The notes below the pieces were generated by a model that was not told the DNA's origin, did not search any database, and worked only from the letters and a program-made list of their open reading frames with translations. Positions 46,561-55,902 of a stretch of 64,000 bases of DNA are shown in pieces; the first letter of the stretch is position 1; every line of letters begins with the position of its first letter. Source of the stretch: Archangium sp. (GTDB lineage Bacteria > Myxococcota > Myxococcia > Myxococcales > Myxococcaceae); contig JAUYRZ010000053.1 in the NCBI GenBank assembly GCA_030695565.1, positions 54,283 through 118,282 of the forward strand, given 5' to 3'. Made by a program: the position numbers and the translations under genes.

Positions 46561-46857
46561 TCAGAGCGGCGGCTCGAGCTCGAGCAACAGCGGGCCTGAG
46601 ACCGTGCGCGGGTCGATCTTCCCTTCGGGTGCGGGGCACCCCGCCAGGAGCGCCACCATCAGTACCAGCCGAGGGCGCGGCAGGGTGGGGCGCCGATCCT
46701 CGCTGCGCTCCTCGCGGAAGGGATCGGCTATCGCTGAGGGCGCCGCCACCACCACCCCCGGTACCGGCTCCACCGCCCGTGTTTGCGCCGCCGTCCAGTC
46801 GCAGCTCGAGAGGAAGATCGTGATGACGACGCATGCAAAACGCAGGGGTGAAAGCAC
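46561..46857 (-). CDS. Possible small lipoprotein with two lipobox-like segments
   Basis: A frame from a GTG at 46857 gives 98 residues with a lipobox-like IFLSSC near the start and a second, VALLAGC, about 50 residues on, followed by a short tail ending LLLELEPPL. Two signal segments in one short frame suggest either that translation really starts at the inner ATG (46659, 32 residues) or that two lipoprotein remnants have fused. The 400 bases between 46557 and 46956 hold no better feature. I would not rely on this as a functional gene. Confidence 0.35.
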   Translation of the reverse strand: MLSPLRFACVVITIFLSSCDWTAAQTRAVEPVPGVVVAAPSAIADPFREERSEDRRPTLPRPRLVLMVALLAGCPAPEGKIDPRTVSGPLLLELEPPL

Positions 46858-46956
46858 GGGGCCACGCCGACTCCGTGCCAGCCGACCTCCCCGGTCGAGC
46901 GGACGATTTGGTTGATAGGCAACCGGTGTAGCGGCCATTAGAGTTTGGGTCGGCTC

Positions 46957-48915
46957 ATGAATGACGACACCCTGCATGAGGATGCCCAGCGGCAGCTCGC
47001 CAGGGAGCTCGAAGCGGAGCGCGCGCGTCTGGCGGCCGCTCAACGCGCTGCGCGTCTGGGCAGCTGGGAGACGGATCTCGCCACCCACGAAGTCAGCTGG
47101 TCAGAAGAGACGCACCGCATCTTCGAGACCGATCCCGCGACCTTCCGGCCCACCCACCCGCTGTTTCTCGAACGCGTTCATCCGCTCGATCGCGACGCGG
47201 TGAACGCCGCGTTCCTCCGTTCGCCAGAGCTGCACGCGCCCTGCTCGATCGAACATCGCATCTCGTTGCCGGGCGGTCGGGTGAAGTTCGTCGAAGAGCG
47301 GTGGCAGGTGACCTACGACGAACACGGCGCTCCCTTGCGCGCGTTCGGCACCTGCCACGACGTGACGGAGCGCAAGCTGGCCGACGATGCGTTGCGCCAG
47401 AGCCAGGCGCTCCTGCGCATCGCGGGCCGCACCGCGAAACTGGGTGGCTGGATGATTCAGCTCCCTGAGCGCACGTTGACCTGGTCAGACGAGATCTGCG
47501 CGATTCACGATCTGCCTCCGGGCTACCGGCCCACGCTCGAAGAAGGGCTCAGCTATTTTCCTCCTGAGCACCGCGAAGCCGTGATGCGGCACCTGCGCGC
47601 CTGCGAACTCGAAGGCGTGCCGTACGACCTCGAGCTGCAGAAGCTCACCGCGACGGGCCGGCTCATCTGGGTGCGCTCGATCGGTGAGGCGGTGCGCGAT
47701 GGCAACGGCACCATCGTGGGCATGCAGGGCTCGTTTCAGGACATCTCCGAGAAGAAGCGGCTCGAGGCGCAGTTCTTCCGCGCCCAGCGCATGGAGAGCA
47801 TCGGCACGCTCGCAGGCGGCATCGCGCACGATCTCAACAACGTGCTCGCGCCCATCATGATGGCCGTCGAGTTCCTCAAGCGGCAGGTGCACGACCCCGA
47901 CGGCGTCGAGGTGCTCGACACGCTCGAGACCAGCGCCCAACGCGCGGCTGATCTGGTGAAACAGGTGCTCTCGTTCGCGCGAGGGGTCGAAGGCAAACGG
48001 GTGCGCATCGATGCGGCGACGGTGCTGCGCGACCTCGAGACCATGGTGCGAGACACCTTCCCCAAACACATCGCCTTCGCCCTGAACGTGGGCGCGGAAC
48101 CCTGGCCGGTGCTCGGTGATTCCACCCAGTTGCACCAGGTGTTCACCAACCTGAGCGTCAACGCACGCGACGCGATGGTGAAGCCCGGGCTGCTCTCCAT
48201 CACGGTGGAGAACGTGGCGCTCAGCGGCACGCTGACGGCGCTGCACTCCGATGCGCGCCCCGGGAATTGGCTCAAGGTGAGCGTCACCGACACCGGCACC
48301 GGCATCGCCAGTGACGTGCAGGAGCGAATCTTCGAGCCCTTCTTCACCACCAAGGAGTTCGGCAGAGGCACGGGGCTGGGGCTGTCCACCACCCTGGCGA
48401 TCGTGCGCAGCCATGGCGGCTTCATCTGCGTCGACAGCGAGCTGGGGCGGGGCACCCGCTTCGACGTCTATCTGCCGGCGGCGATCGGTGCTGAAGAAGG
48501 TGAGTCGTTCGACCCTCACACGCGCGGGCTGTCACGGTTGCCTCGGGGAAATGGAGAGCTGGTGCTGGTGGTGGATGACGAGGCAGCCATCCGCTCCGTC
48601 GCGCGGCGCACGCTGGAGCGTTTTGGCTACAAGGTGATGCTGGCCAACGACGGCGCCGATGCGATGCGGGTCTTCACGGCGAACCACTTCGACATCGACG
48701 CGGTGATCACCGACATGGCGATGCCGGTGATGGATGGCACCTCGTTGATCCGCGCGTTGCGCGAGGTCGATCCCCAGGTGCTGGTGATCGGCTCGAGTGG
48801 TTTTGCGCCTGAGGTGGCGAGCACCGGTGCGGGCGCGCACTTCATTCACAAGCCGTACACCGCGCAGAGCCTGCTCGAAGCGTTGCGCGACGTGTTCGCT
48901 CAGACCCGCCGCTGA
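46957..48915 (+). CDS. PAS-containing hybrid sensor histidine kinase
   Basis: A 652-residue soluble protein. Two PAS domains of the PAS_3 type ([16 protein letters not shown]..., [18 protein letters not shown]) are each followed by a PAC-like motif ending DVTERK and DISEKK. HisKA has His in [13 protein letters not shown] (about residue 291). The HATPase domain has [16 protein letters not shown] and [13 protein letters not shown]-terminal receiver follows with VVDDEA and acceptor Asp in [11 protein letters not shown]. The HDLNN H-box is typical of the PAS hybrid kinases of this class. No membrane segment was seen, so it senses a cytoplasmic signal. Confidence 0.93.
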   Translation: MNDDTLHEDAQRQLARELEAERARLAAAQRAARLGSWETDLATHEVSWSEETHRIFETDPATFRPTHPLFLERVHPLDRDAVNAAFLRSPELHAPCSIEHRISLPGGRVKFVEERWQVTYDEHGAPLRAFGTCHDVTERKLADDALRQSQALLRIAGRTAKLGGWMIQLPERTLTWSDEICAIHDLPPGYRPTLEEGLSYFPPEHREAVMRHLRACELEGVPYDLELQKLTATGRLIWVRSIGEAVRDGNGTIVGMQGSFQDISEKKRLEAQFFRAQRMESIGTLAGGIAHDLNNVLAPIMMAVEFLKRQVHDPDGVEVLDTLETSAQRAADLVKQVLSFARGVEGKRVRIDAATVLRDLETMVRDTFPKHIAFALNVGAEPWPVLGDSTQLHQVFTNLSVNARDAMVKPGLLSITVENVALSGTLTALHSDARPGNWLKVSVTDTGTGIASDVQERIFEPFFTTKEFGRGTGLGLSTTLAIVRSHGGFICVDSELGRGTRFDVYLPAAIGAEEGESFDPHTRGLSRLPRGNGELVLVVDDEAAIRSVARRTLERFGYKVMLANDGADAMRVFTANHFDIDAVITDMAMPVMDGTSLIRALREVDPQVLVIGSSGFAPEVASTGAGAHFIHKPYTAQSLLEALRDVFAQTRR

Positions 48916-50151
48916 TCAGGGCACGGTCCAGCTGAGGCCGGTGTCCACCACTTCGCAGTTCTTCGCGCGCAGCTCGACGGCGTAGGTGCCTGAAGGCAGC
49001 ACCGGCACGTCGCCGAGGAACGCGTTCTGGCCTGGGCTGTAGCTTGCTCGCGTGAGGGCGACGCCGCCGATCACCAGGTCGAGCGCGCCGGCCATGTTCT
49101 CGCCGGTCGCCACCAGCGGGTCTCCGGCTGCTGTCGGTGCCTGCAGCCTCGTGACCGCCGGCGTGGGTGAGTCGTCGCAGACGTAGAAGGGGAAGACTTC
49201 GAAGTGTTGGCCTCCGCGGCCGTCACGCATCACCAGCCAGACGGTGCCGGTGCGTTTCTCGGGCACGGGATCTTCAGGCACTTCGCTCGAGCCTGGCGCG
49301 ATGAAGGTCGTCGGTGCGCCGGTGGTGACGTCGACGCGCGCTTGATCGAAGCGGCCCGCGGTCGAGTACCAGGAGACCACCAGGGTCTCGGAGCGTTCGC
49401 TGGGCCCCGCGGGGAGAATCACGCTGTACGTCTCTCGGGCGTCTTCCGTGGGCTTGGGCACCAGCTGCACCTTCTTTCCAGCGCGCAGTTGCAGCTTCGC
49501 GTTCTTCGGTACTGCGACTCCGTCGAGCTCGAGCGCGGTGAGCTTTGGGTTGTGGTTCTTCTGCAGCCGCTCCGTGACGGTCACTCTGGTGAGCGACATG
49601 ACGGTCTGGATTTCTTGCCGCTCGATCCGGCCGAAGAGCTCTCGCAGCTCGGCGTCGTTCGACGTCGGCTTCACTTCTTCTCCGATGACCACGCCGAGCA
49701 CAGGGCCCGAGGTTCCGTTCGAGCGCACGGGGTCTTCAGGTGGCAGTTCGTCGAAGAGGGTTCGTGATGAGGCGTACCCGGCGCGTGCTCCGAAGCCGAG
49801 AATGCGCACGCCCGGCGGGAAGGTCGCGAAGGCGGTGGGTTGCAGGAGCGCGGTGGTGTCGTTGCAGGCGCTGCGGTTGAAGTCGATCGGGTCTGGCTCG
49901 CAGCCCACCCAGACGACAGTGGTCTTTCCTCCCGGCCTCGAGGGGTCGAGCTGGAGAATGTCGAGCTGCGCGGATTCTCCTGGAGCGACTTCAGGGGGCT
50001 CGGCGGTGATCGCGAGCACGCGGAGCGCGTCGACGAGGGTCTCGGGTTTGAATTGGGCTCCGCAGCTGGTGAGCAGCAGCAGCAGCAGCGACAGCCCTCT
50101 CCCCAACCCTCTCCCCCTCGGGGAGAGGGAGCTCTTCATGAGTGGCTTCAC
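48916..50151 (-). CDS. Lipoprotein coupled to the TonB-dependent receptor
   Basis: A 411-residue protein. The GTG at 50151 overlaps the receptor stop (GTGA), and an ATG at 50139 is an alternative. The signal is SLLLLLLTSC, a clear lipobox. The basic n-region before it (SLSPRGRGLGRGL) is encoded by a family A repeat. The mature part is beta-rich with IPT/TIG-like strands near the C-terminus (AVTRLQAPTAAGDPLVATGENM). It probably works with the receptor at the outer membrane, like a surface-exposed partner lipoprotein. Confidence 0.8.
   Translation of the reverse strand: MKPLMKSSLSPRGRGLGRGLSLLLLLLTSCGAQFKPETLVDALRVLAITAEPPEVAPGESAQLDILQLDPSRPGGKTTVVWVGCEPDPIDFNRSACNDTTALLQPTAFATFPPGVRILGFGARAGYASSRTLFDELPPEDPVRSNGTSGPVLGVVIGEEVKPTSNDAELRELFGRIERQEIQTVMSLTRVTVTERLQKNHNPKLTALELDGVAVPKNAKLQLRAGKKVQLVPKPTEDARETYSVILPAGPSERSETLVVSWYSTAGRFDQARVDVTTGAPTTFIAPGSSEVPEDPVPEKRTGTVWLVMRDGRGGQHFEVFPFYVCDDSPTPAVTRLQAPTAAGDPLVATGENMAGALDLVIGGVALTRASYSPGQNAFLGDVPVLPSGTYAVELRAKNCEVVDTGLSWTVP
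50095..50130. repeat. Family A hairpin repeat inside a signal peptide (copy 8)
   Basis: CCCTCTCCCCAACCCTCTCC and CCCTCGGGGAGAGGGA. The minus strand codes for the positively charged n-region of the lipoprotein. Confidence 0.85.
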
Positions 50152-52715
50152 AGTTCACCTCGGATCCCGAGCGAGGGGAGAATCGGTATCCCGTAGACGT
50201 ACGACTTCTGCGTGTAGTTGAAGCTGTAGAACAGCCCTTCCGGGTTCTGCTGGTTCGTCACGTTCTGGATGTCGAGGTACAGCGCCAACACCCAGTTGTT
50301 GAACACGAAACGTTTGTCGACGCGCACGTCGAGCTGAACGAAGTCCGGCAGCCGCTCGCTCCACGGTTGGCCCGGCAGCGGGTAGTAATAGTTGCCGTCG
50401 ACGTCGTAGAGCGAGGCCACCACCGGCGTGACCAGCGGCCCCGACGCGTAGCGGAATCGCCCGCCCACCACGAAGTCGAAGGGCAGCTTGTAGCTGGCGA
50501 CCACGATCAGGTTGTGCGGCTGATCGAGCGGGCCCGGGCTCCACTGCTGGCCGCCGTAGCCATCACGCTCGAACCGCGAGAGCGAGTACGCGATCCACCC
50601 GAAGAAGTTCTTGGTCAGCTTGTGCCGCAGCAGCAACTCCGCGCCGTAGGTGCGCCCGTAGCCTGCGCTGGAGAACCGCGTCTCTGCCCCCGGTATGTTG
50701 ATGTCGCTGCCCAGCCCGCTGGTGAGCACCTGCCGCACCTGCTCGGTGAGCTGCTTGTAGTAGAGGTTCACGTCGAGGCTGATGGCGTCGGTGAAGCGCG
50801 TCTCGGCCCCGGCAGTGAAGTGCGCCGCGCCTTCCGGCAACAGCTGAGGGTTGCCGAACACCGGCGAGAGCTGACCGACTCGATAGTCCGGAGGCTGGTG
50901 ATACAGCGCCGCGCCGCCCTTCACGGTGAGCCAGTCGACCGGTGTCCACAACACGGAGAGGCGCGGATCGACCCACACCTTCTGCATGTACGACTCGTAG
51001 TCCACGCGGACACCGCCGATGACCGAGAGCGACTCGAACGGTCTCCACGTCGCCTCGAGGAACACGCCGGGCTCCACGAAGAACGAGGTCGATCGCTCCA
51101 CCAGCAGCCGCCGCGACACGTACGGATCAGGCACCTGGTTCGCCTTGAAGTTCGGAGGCGACTGCGCATCGAGGAACGTGGGCACCACCAGGATGTCGAG
51201 CCCCGTCGACACCGTGAGCTTCGCTTCGGGGATGTCGATGCGAAACCGTTCGCGCGCCTGAACCGGCGTCTGCACACCCTTGTAGAAGATGTCGGTCGCA
51301 CCACCGAGCTGCTCGTATTGATCGACGCCGATGCTGTTGCGCGAGATGAACGTCACGCGATCGGAGAAGCGGTAGTCGAAGCCCAGCGTCAGCCGGTGGT
51401 AGCTGATCGCGTTGCCCGCGCTGCCCTGATTTCCTTCCGTGGCGGGATCGATGAACGGGTTGGGGTTGATGAAGGCGTAGCGATCCGACGAGCCGTAGAG
51501 CGAGATGAACAGCCGGCTCTTCGAGGTGCTCTTCCGCTCGGCGCGCAGCTGGTAGTCGAAGTACTGCGGCGCGAGTGAGAAGCCGATGCTCGAGGCGGCT
51601 TGCGGCGCGAAGGTCTTGATCGCGAAGGGCAGGGTGACGTCAGCCAGGCCCCGGCGGCCCGCCACCGAGATGCTCCAGTCCCTGGAGACCGGCAGCTCCA
51701 CCATCGCGGAGAGATCGAACGTGGAGATGTCGATGTACCCATGCAGCCCGGTCTTCGAAGGCGAGCGCACGTCGGCCTGCACCAGGCCACCGATGGAACG
51801 GCCGAAGCTCGCGCCCCAGTTGCCCGGCTGAAAGCTGATGCTGTCCACCATCGAAGCGTTGAACGTCGCCGAGAGCCCGGCGAAATGAAACAGCTGCGGC
51901 ACGGAGATCTCGTCGACGTACACCCGGCTGTCCCACGATTTGCTCCCCCGCACCACCAGGGCCCCGCTGCCGAACGCCGCGCGCGCCACGCCAGGCAACG
52001 ACTGGAGCACCTTGAACGCATCACCTTGCGTGCCGGCCACGCTGCGCAGCTCACCGCGGCTCAGCTTCACCTGCGTGACTTCGCGCCGCTCCTTGTCGGT
52101 GCGCACCACGGTCTCCAGCGTCGGCACGCCGGTGGGCTTCACGAAGTAGACGACCTCCGTGCGTTCATCGCGGCGGATGGTCTCCACGGCCTCGAACCGT
52201 TCGAAGCCGGGCGCGGTGACGATCACCGTCACTTCACCCGCGGGCACGTCGAACAGCTCGAACTCGCCCGACTCGATGCTCACCACCGACTGCTCACCGA
52301 CGGTGATCGACGCGCCGGCAATGGGCTCGCGGGTGCCGGCAGTGCGCAGCACGCCGAGCAGGTTGACCGTCGGTACGCCCGCATCGAGCACCACCAGGGG
52401 CGGCTCGAAGGTGAGCGCGTACTGAATGCGCACCGCCGCGGGCTGGTGGTCGATCTCCGCGGGCGAGAAGACGAACTGTTCGAGCGCGGCGACCGCGGCG
52501 GCGTCGAGCTCTGGGGTGAGCCCCTGCACCACCTTCACCGCGAGCACTTTTCCGTCGAGGCCGAGATCGACCTCCATCACCACGGTGCCCGCAGCGCTCA
52601 CACCACCATCGGGCGGGTGCGGCTGAACCTGCTGAATCAACGTGGGCGGCTTGGTGAGTGTCTGTGCAAACGCGCAAAAGCTGCACAGCGCGAGGACCGG
52701 GATCAGTCGAATCAC
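50148..52715 (-). CDS. TonB-dependent receptor with N-terminal TonB C-terminal-like domain
   Basis: An 855-residue outer-membrane protein. A signal peptide (PVLALCSFCAFA) is followed at about 25-105 by a domain resembling the TonB C-terminal domain (VVMEVDLGLDGKVLAVKVV, LDAAAVAALEQFVFSPA). A carboxypeptidase-regulatory-like domain follows (about 115-195). Then comes the plug (LQSLPGVARAAFGSGALVVRG, WGASFGRSIGGLV) and a long beta-barrel. The plug and barrel motifs fit TonB receptors. The TonB-C segment may let the receptor signal or compete with TonB (inference). The downstream lipoprotein is coupled. Confidence 0.88.
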   Translation of the reverse strand: MIRLIPVLALCSFCAFAQTLTKPPTLIQQVQPHPPDGGVSAAGTVVMEVDLGLDGKVLAVKVVQGLTPELDAAAVAALEQFVFSPAEIDHQPAAVRIQYALTFEPPLVVLDAGVPTVNLLGVLRTAGTREPIAGASITVGEQSVVSIESGEFELFDVPAGEVTVIVTAPGFERFEAVETIRRDERTEVVYFVKPTGVPTLETVVRTDKERREVTQVKLSRGELRSVAGTQGDAFKVLQSLPGVARAAFGSGALVVRGSKSWDSRVYVDEISVPQLFHFAGLSATFNASMVDSISFQPGNWGASFGRSIGGLVQADVRSPSKTGLHGYIDISTFDLSAMVELPVSRDWSISVAGRRGLADVTLPFAIKTFAPQAASSIGFSLAPQYFDYQLRAERKSTSKSRLFISLYGSSDRYAFINPNPFIDPATEGNQGSAGNAISYHRLTLGFDYRFSDRVTFISRNSIGVDQYEQLGGATDIFYKGVQTPVQARERFRIDIPEAKLTVSTGLDILVVPTFLDAQSPPNFKANQVPDPYVSRRLLVERSTSFFVEPGVFLEATWRPFESLSVIGGVRVDYESYMQKVWVDPRLSVLWTPVDWLTVKGGAALYHQPPDYRVGQLSPVFGNPQLLPEGAAHFTAGAETRFTDAISLDVNLYYKQLTEQVRQVLTSGLGSDINIPGAETRFSSAGYGRTYGAELLLRHKLTKNFFGWIAYSLSRFERDGYGGQQWSPGPLDQPHNLIVVASYKLPFDFVVGGRFRYASGPLVTPVVASLYDVDGNYYYPLPGQPWSERLPDFVQLDVRVDKRFVFNNWVLALYLDIQNVTNQQNPEGLFYSFNYTQKSYVYGIPILPSLGIRGEL

Positions 52716-52762
52716 CGGGCGGCTCTACCCGATTTCGAGGACGCACGTAGAGTGCTCGCTCG

Positions 52763-53476
52763 ATGCGTGCCGGTGTTCTGTTTTCGATGTTGCTCGTCGC
52801 TTGTGTCGATCCCGGGCCCGGTGTTCCTGCGCCGGCCGATGCAGGGAATCACGCGAGCGCTGGGTTGAACGCGTGCGCTTCGGTGCGCGGCCGGGTCACC
52901 ACCATCACCGCGGCGACGGAGCGGCTCAACGCCTTGCCTCCGCCGGTGACGCCGGCCTGTTTCGTCGCGAGCCTGTCGCGGCCGATCGAGCTGGTGGCCA
53001 CCACCAGCATCTTCAGCGCACAACCGGCAGCCAGCCGCGAGAGCCCGCGCATCTTCGTGATCGTGCCGGCGCTGGTGACCTCGGTGGTGCCCGAAGGTGA
53101 AGGCGCGCACCTGGTGGAGTTCGCGCAGTGGATGACCCCCACCCGCACCTTGAAGGCCGAGGTCGAGCTGCCGCTGCTCGCACCGCTGAGCGCCGAGGCG
53201 CCGTACACGCGGGTGCACTCGAACCACGGCGTCACCTCGTGTGGCCTGTGCCATCGCGCTGAAGAGCCGCACCCCACCATCGACGGAGGCTTCATCTCCG
53301 ATGCGTTCCGGCCTGATCCAGCGTCGTTGGTGCCGATCTCGGAGCTGCGCGCTCAACACGCCGCGTGTGCCGAAGGAGACGAGAGTGAACGTTGCGCGCT
53401 CTTTCACGCCTTGTTCGATTTCGGAGAGGTGCGCCAGGGCGCGTTCTCGAACGAGGTCGATCTGTTCATCAAGTGA
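52763..53476 (+). CDS. Lipoprotein with one CxxCH heme motif
   Basis: A 237-residue protein with lipobox LLVAC near the N-terminus. A single c-type heme attachment site, CGLCHRAEEPHPT, lies near residue 159, in an otherwise beta-rich sequence. No full cytochrome c fold is obvious, since the usual C-terminal Met ligand region is not clear. It is divergent from the TonB receptor with 47 bases between them and may be regulated with it. Confidence 0.7.
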   Translation: MRAGVLFSMLLVACVDPGPGVPAPADAGNHASAGLNACASVRGRVTTITAATERLNALPPPVTPACFVASLSRPIELVATTSIFSAQPAASRESPRIFVIVPALVTSVVPEGEGAHLVEFAQWMTPTRTLKAEVELPLLAPLSAEAPYTRVHSNHGVTSCGLCHRAEEPHPTIDGGFISDAFRPDPASLVPISELRAQHAACAEGDESERCALFHALFDFGEVRQGAFSNEVDLFIK

Positions 53477-53479
53477 GGC

Positions 53480-53848
53480 TCAGTCGCGCCACGTGGGCGC
53501 CTGCACCGGGCCCTGCACCCGATCCACGCGCGTCTCGCCCGGCTTGCGGTTGGCGGGGAGCCACAACACCACCGCGAACAACGAGCGCTCCGCGTCGAGC
53601 ACCATCGCGGTGAACTGACCCGAAGCGCCGCGCACCACGAACGGAGCGGGCCTGGTCTCCGACTTCTCCAACACGAAGAGCGCGCGGTTGAGCAGCTCCA
53701 GCTCGGCAAGGCTCGGCTCGAAGTGCGCGAAGAACGGATCGCCCTTCGCACCGAAGATGAAGAACTGCCGGCGCGGGTACAGCCTGGTCAGTCGTTCGAC
53801 CGCCACGTCGAGCGCCGCTTGAACGACCAACTGCTCGAACGAAGGCAT
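53480..53848 (-). CDS. Hypothetical protein
   Basis: A 122-residue soluble protein with FIFGAKGDPFFAHFEPSLAELELLNRALF and VRGASGQFTAMVLDAERSL. It contains alternating strands and helices. The family is not recognised. It is convergent with the heme-motif lipoprotein and divergent from the antiporter. Confidence 0.6.
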   Translation of the reverse strand: MPSFEQLVVQAALDVAVERLTRLYPRRQFFIFGAKGDPFFAHFEPSLAELELLNRALFVLEKSETRPAPFVVRGASGQFTAMVLDAERSLFAVVLWLPANRKPGETRVDRVQGPVQAPTWRD

Positions 53849-53933
53849 CGGCGTGGAGTGTCGCGCTCAGCGCTGGCTGCGACAAGCCACCGGCTCGCCA
53901 TTCCGTTCACACTGCTTCCTGAGGTGCGCCGAG

Positions 53934-55226
53934 ATGGTACGGGGGGCGCCGATGCAGGCCTTTCTCAGCAGTCATCCGCTCGCGTTGTTGTGCGTACAGG
54001 CAGTGCTGGTCATCGGCACCTCGCGCCTGCTCGCCGTGGTGCTGCGGCGGCTGGGTCAACCGCTGGTGATCGCCGAGGTGCTGGCCGGCATCACCCTGGG
54101 TCCTTCGTTGCTGGGCGTGTTCTTTCCCAGCGCGCTGGCCATGTTCTTTCCGGCCAGCTCGTTGGCCACGCTGGGCCTGGTCAGCCAACTCGGCCTCGTC
54201 TTCTTCATGTTCATCATCGGGCTCGAGCTGGAGCCCGCCTTGTTGCGCGGCCTGGGCAAGAGCGCGCTGGCGATCAGCAACACCAGCATCGCGCTGCCCT
54301 TCGCGCTCGGGGCCGGCGTGGCGTGGTGGCTCGCGCCCACCTTGTCGGAGCCGGGCGTTCCGCTGCTGAGCTTCGTGCTCTTCCTGGGCGTGGCGATGAG
54401 CGTCACCGCCTTCCCGGTGCTGGCGCGCATCCTCTCGGAGCGCGGGCTCGTGCACACGCCGGTGGGTGCACTGGCGATCACCTGCGCGGCGATCGATGAC
54501 GTCACTGCGTGGTGCCTGCTCGCGTTGATTTCGGCGGTGGTGCGCTCCACCGGGTTGGGCTCGGCGGCGCTCACCGTGGTCCTCGCGGCGCTGTATTGCT
54601 CGGCGATGTGGCTCGTCGCGCGGCCCTTGCTCGCGCGCCTGGCTCGTGAGCGCACCGATCGCCGGGGCATCAGCCAGCGGCTGGTGGCCTTCACGGTGGT
54701 CCTGCTCCTGTTGTCGGCGCTGGCCACCGAGATCATCGGCATTCACGCGCTGTTCGGCGCCTTCTTCTTCGGGGTGATCGTGCCGCGCGAAGGCGGCCTC
54801 GCTCATGGGTTGCGCGAGCGGCTGGAGGACCTGGTGGTGGTGCTGCTGCTGCCGCTCTTCTTCGCCTACAGCGGCTTGCGCACGCAGATTGGGCTGCTGG
54901 ATACGCCGGCGGCGTGGGGGTTCTGCGCGCTGCTGACGGGCGTCGCGGTGCTGGGAAAGTTCGGCGGCGCGATGGGCGCTGCGCGGCTGACTGGTCAGTC
55001 GTGGCGAGACTCGATCTCGGTGGGCGTGTTGATGAACACCCGCGGCCTGATGGAGTTGGTGGTGCTCAACATCGGCCTGGACCTCGGGGTGATCAGCCCG
55101 AAGGTCTTCACCATGATGGTGTTGATGGCGTTGGTGACCACGGTGATGACTTCACCGCTGGTGGCCTGGCTGCAGCGGCGTGACACGCAGGGTCGGGGTG
55201 AGGGGCCGTCGCTTCACAGCTCCTGA
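53934..55226 (+). CDS. CPA2-type cation:proton antiporter
   Basis: A 430-residue membrane protein with about 12 helices. Family motifs are GQPLVIAEVLAGITLGPS, FFMFIIGLELEP, AITCAAIDDVTAWCLLA (the Asp-Asp ion-binding pair), GAFFFGVIVPR, and GVLMNTRGLMELVVLNIG. It exchanges Na+ or K+ for protons. The start is placed at the ATG at 53934; an ATG at 53952 is a near alternative. The final residues (GRGEGPSLHSS) come from part of a family A repeat. No KTN/RCK nucleotide-binding domain was seen. Confidence 0.9.
   Translation: MVRGAPMQAFLSSHPLALLCVQAVLVIGTSRLLAVVLRRLGQPLVIAEVLAGITLGPSLLGVFFPSALAMFFPASSLATLGLVSQLGLVFFMFIIGLELEPALLRGLGKSALAISNTSIALPFALGAGVAWWLAPTLSEPGVPLLSFVLFLGVAMSVTAFPVLARILSERGLVHTPVGALAITCAAIDDVTAWCLLALISAVVRSTGLGSAALTVVLAALYCSAMWLVARPLLARLARERTDRRGISQRLVAFTVVLLLLSALATEIIGIHALFGAFFFGVIVPREGGLAHGLRERLEDLVVVLLLPLFFAYSGLRTQIGLLDTPAAWGFCALLTGVAVLGKFGGAMGAARLTGQSWRDSISVGVLMNTRGLMELVVLNIGLDLGVISPKVFTMMVLMALVTTVMTSPLVAWLQRRDTQGRGEGPSLHSS
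55190..55208. repeat. Family A repeat, partial, inside coding sequence (copy 9)
   Basis: AGGGTCGGGGTGAGGGGCC, half of the element, encoding the antiporter C-terminus. Confidence 0.55.
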
Positions 55227-55861
55227 GGCCGCCGCGACATCCCGGTGACGCCCCAGCGGCCGGCGCTCCACAGCGGATCCTTCAGCGTCGTCTTGTTGGC
55301 GATCGTCACGATGTCGCAGTTGTTGGGGTTGGCCATCTCGTCGAACTGCTCGACCGTGAGGTGCAGGAAGCGCATCACGAAGCAGCGAATGGTGAGGCCG
55401 TGGGTGACGATCACCACGCGCTCCGCGCCTTTGCGCTCGACCTGCCGCATGAGGGATTCGAGGAACGACGAGGTGCGATCGAAACAGTCGGCCGGGCTCT
55501 CGCCGCCTTCGAAGCGGTAATAGAACCAGCCGTGCGTGCGTCGGCGGGTCTGCTGGGCTTCCCATTCGGCGTACCCGTGTTCGACCTCGCGCAGCCGGGG
55601 ATCTTCGTACGGGCGCACGGCGTCGGGCGTCAGGCCTGCACCGGCGATCACCGCGGCGAGCGTCTGCCGGGTGCGTTGATACGGAGACGCGTAGACGAGC
55701 GAGCCGTCGAGGTACTCGCGGCCGAGCGTGGCTCCGGCCTTACGGGCCTGGGCCTGGCCGGCTTCGGTCAGGCAGATGGTGTGATCGCCGACGTCTTTTG
55801 CGTCGACCTCGCCCACGTTGGAGCGCGACTGGCCATGACGGATCAGCTTGATGGTGAGCAT
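55214..55861 (-). CDS. Histidine phosphatase (phosphoglycerate-mutase-like)
   Basis: A 215-residue protein with the catalytic RHGQS motif near the start (LIRHGQSRSN), SPYQRTRQT (second Arg), a REVEHGYAEWE Glu segment, and VIVTHGLTIRCF (second catalytic His). It is likely a phosphomonoesterase rather than a glycolytic mutase. It overlaps the convergent antiporter end by 13 bases. Confidence 0.93.
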   Translation of the reverse strand: MLTIKLIRHGQSRSNVGEVDAKDVGDHTICLTEAGQAQARKAGATLGREYLDGSLVYASPYQRTRQTLAAVIAGAGLTPDAVRPYEDPRLREVEHGYAEWEAQQTRRRTHGWFYYRFEGGESPADCFDRTSSFLESLMRQVERKGAERVVIVTHGLTIRCFVMRFLHLTVEQFDEMANPNNCDIVTIANKTTLKDPLWSAGRWGVTGMSRRPQEL

Positions 55862-55902
55862 TCAGCGCAGCGTAGCGAATGCGGCGCCTTCATAATGGCC
55901 GC

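Noticed and set aside
46557..46956. An RNA gene in the 400-base gap
   Set aside because: No tRNA cloverleaf or conserved structure could be drawn, and no better feature than the weak lipoprotein frame was seen.
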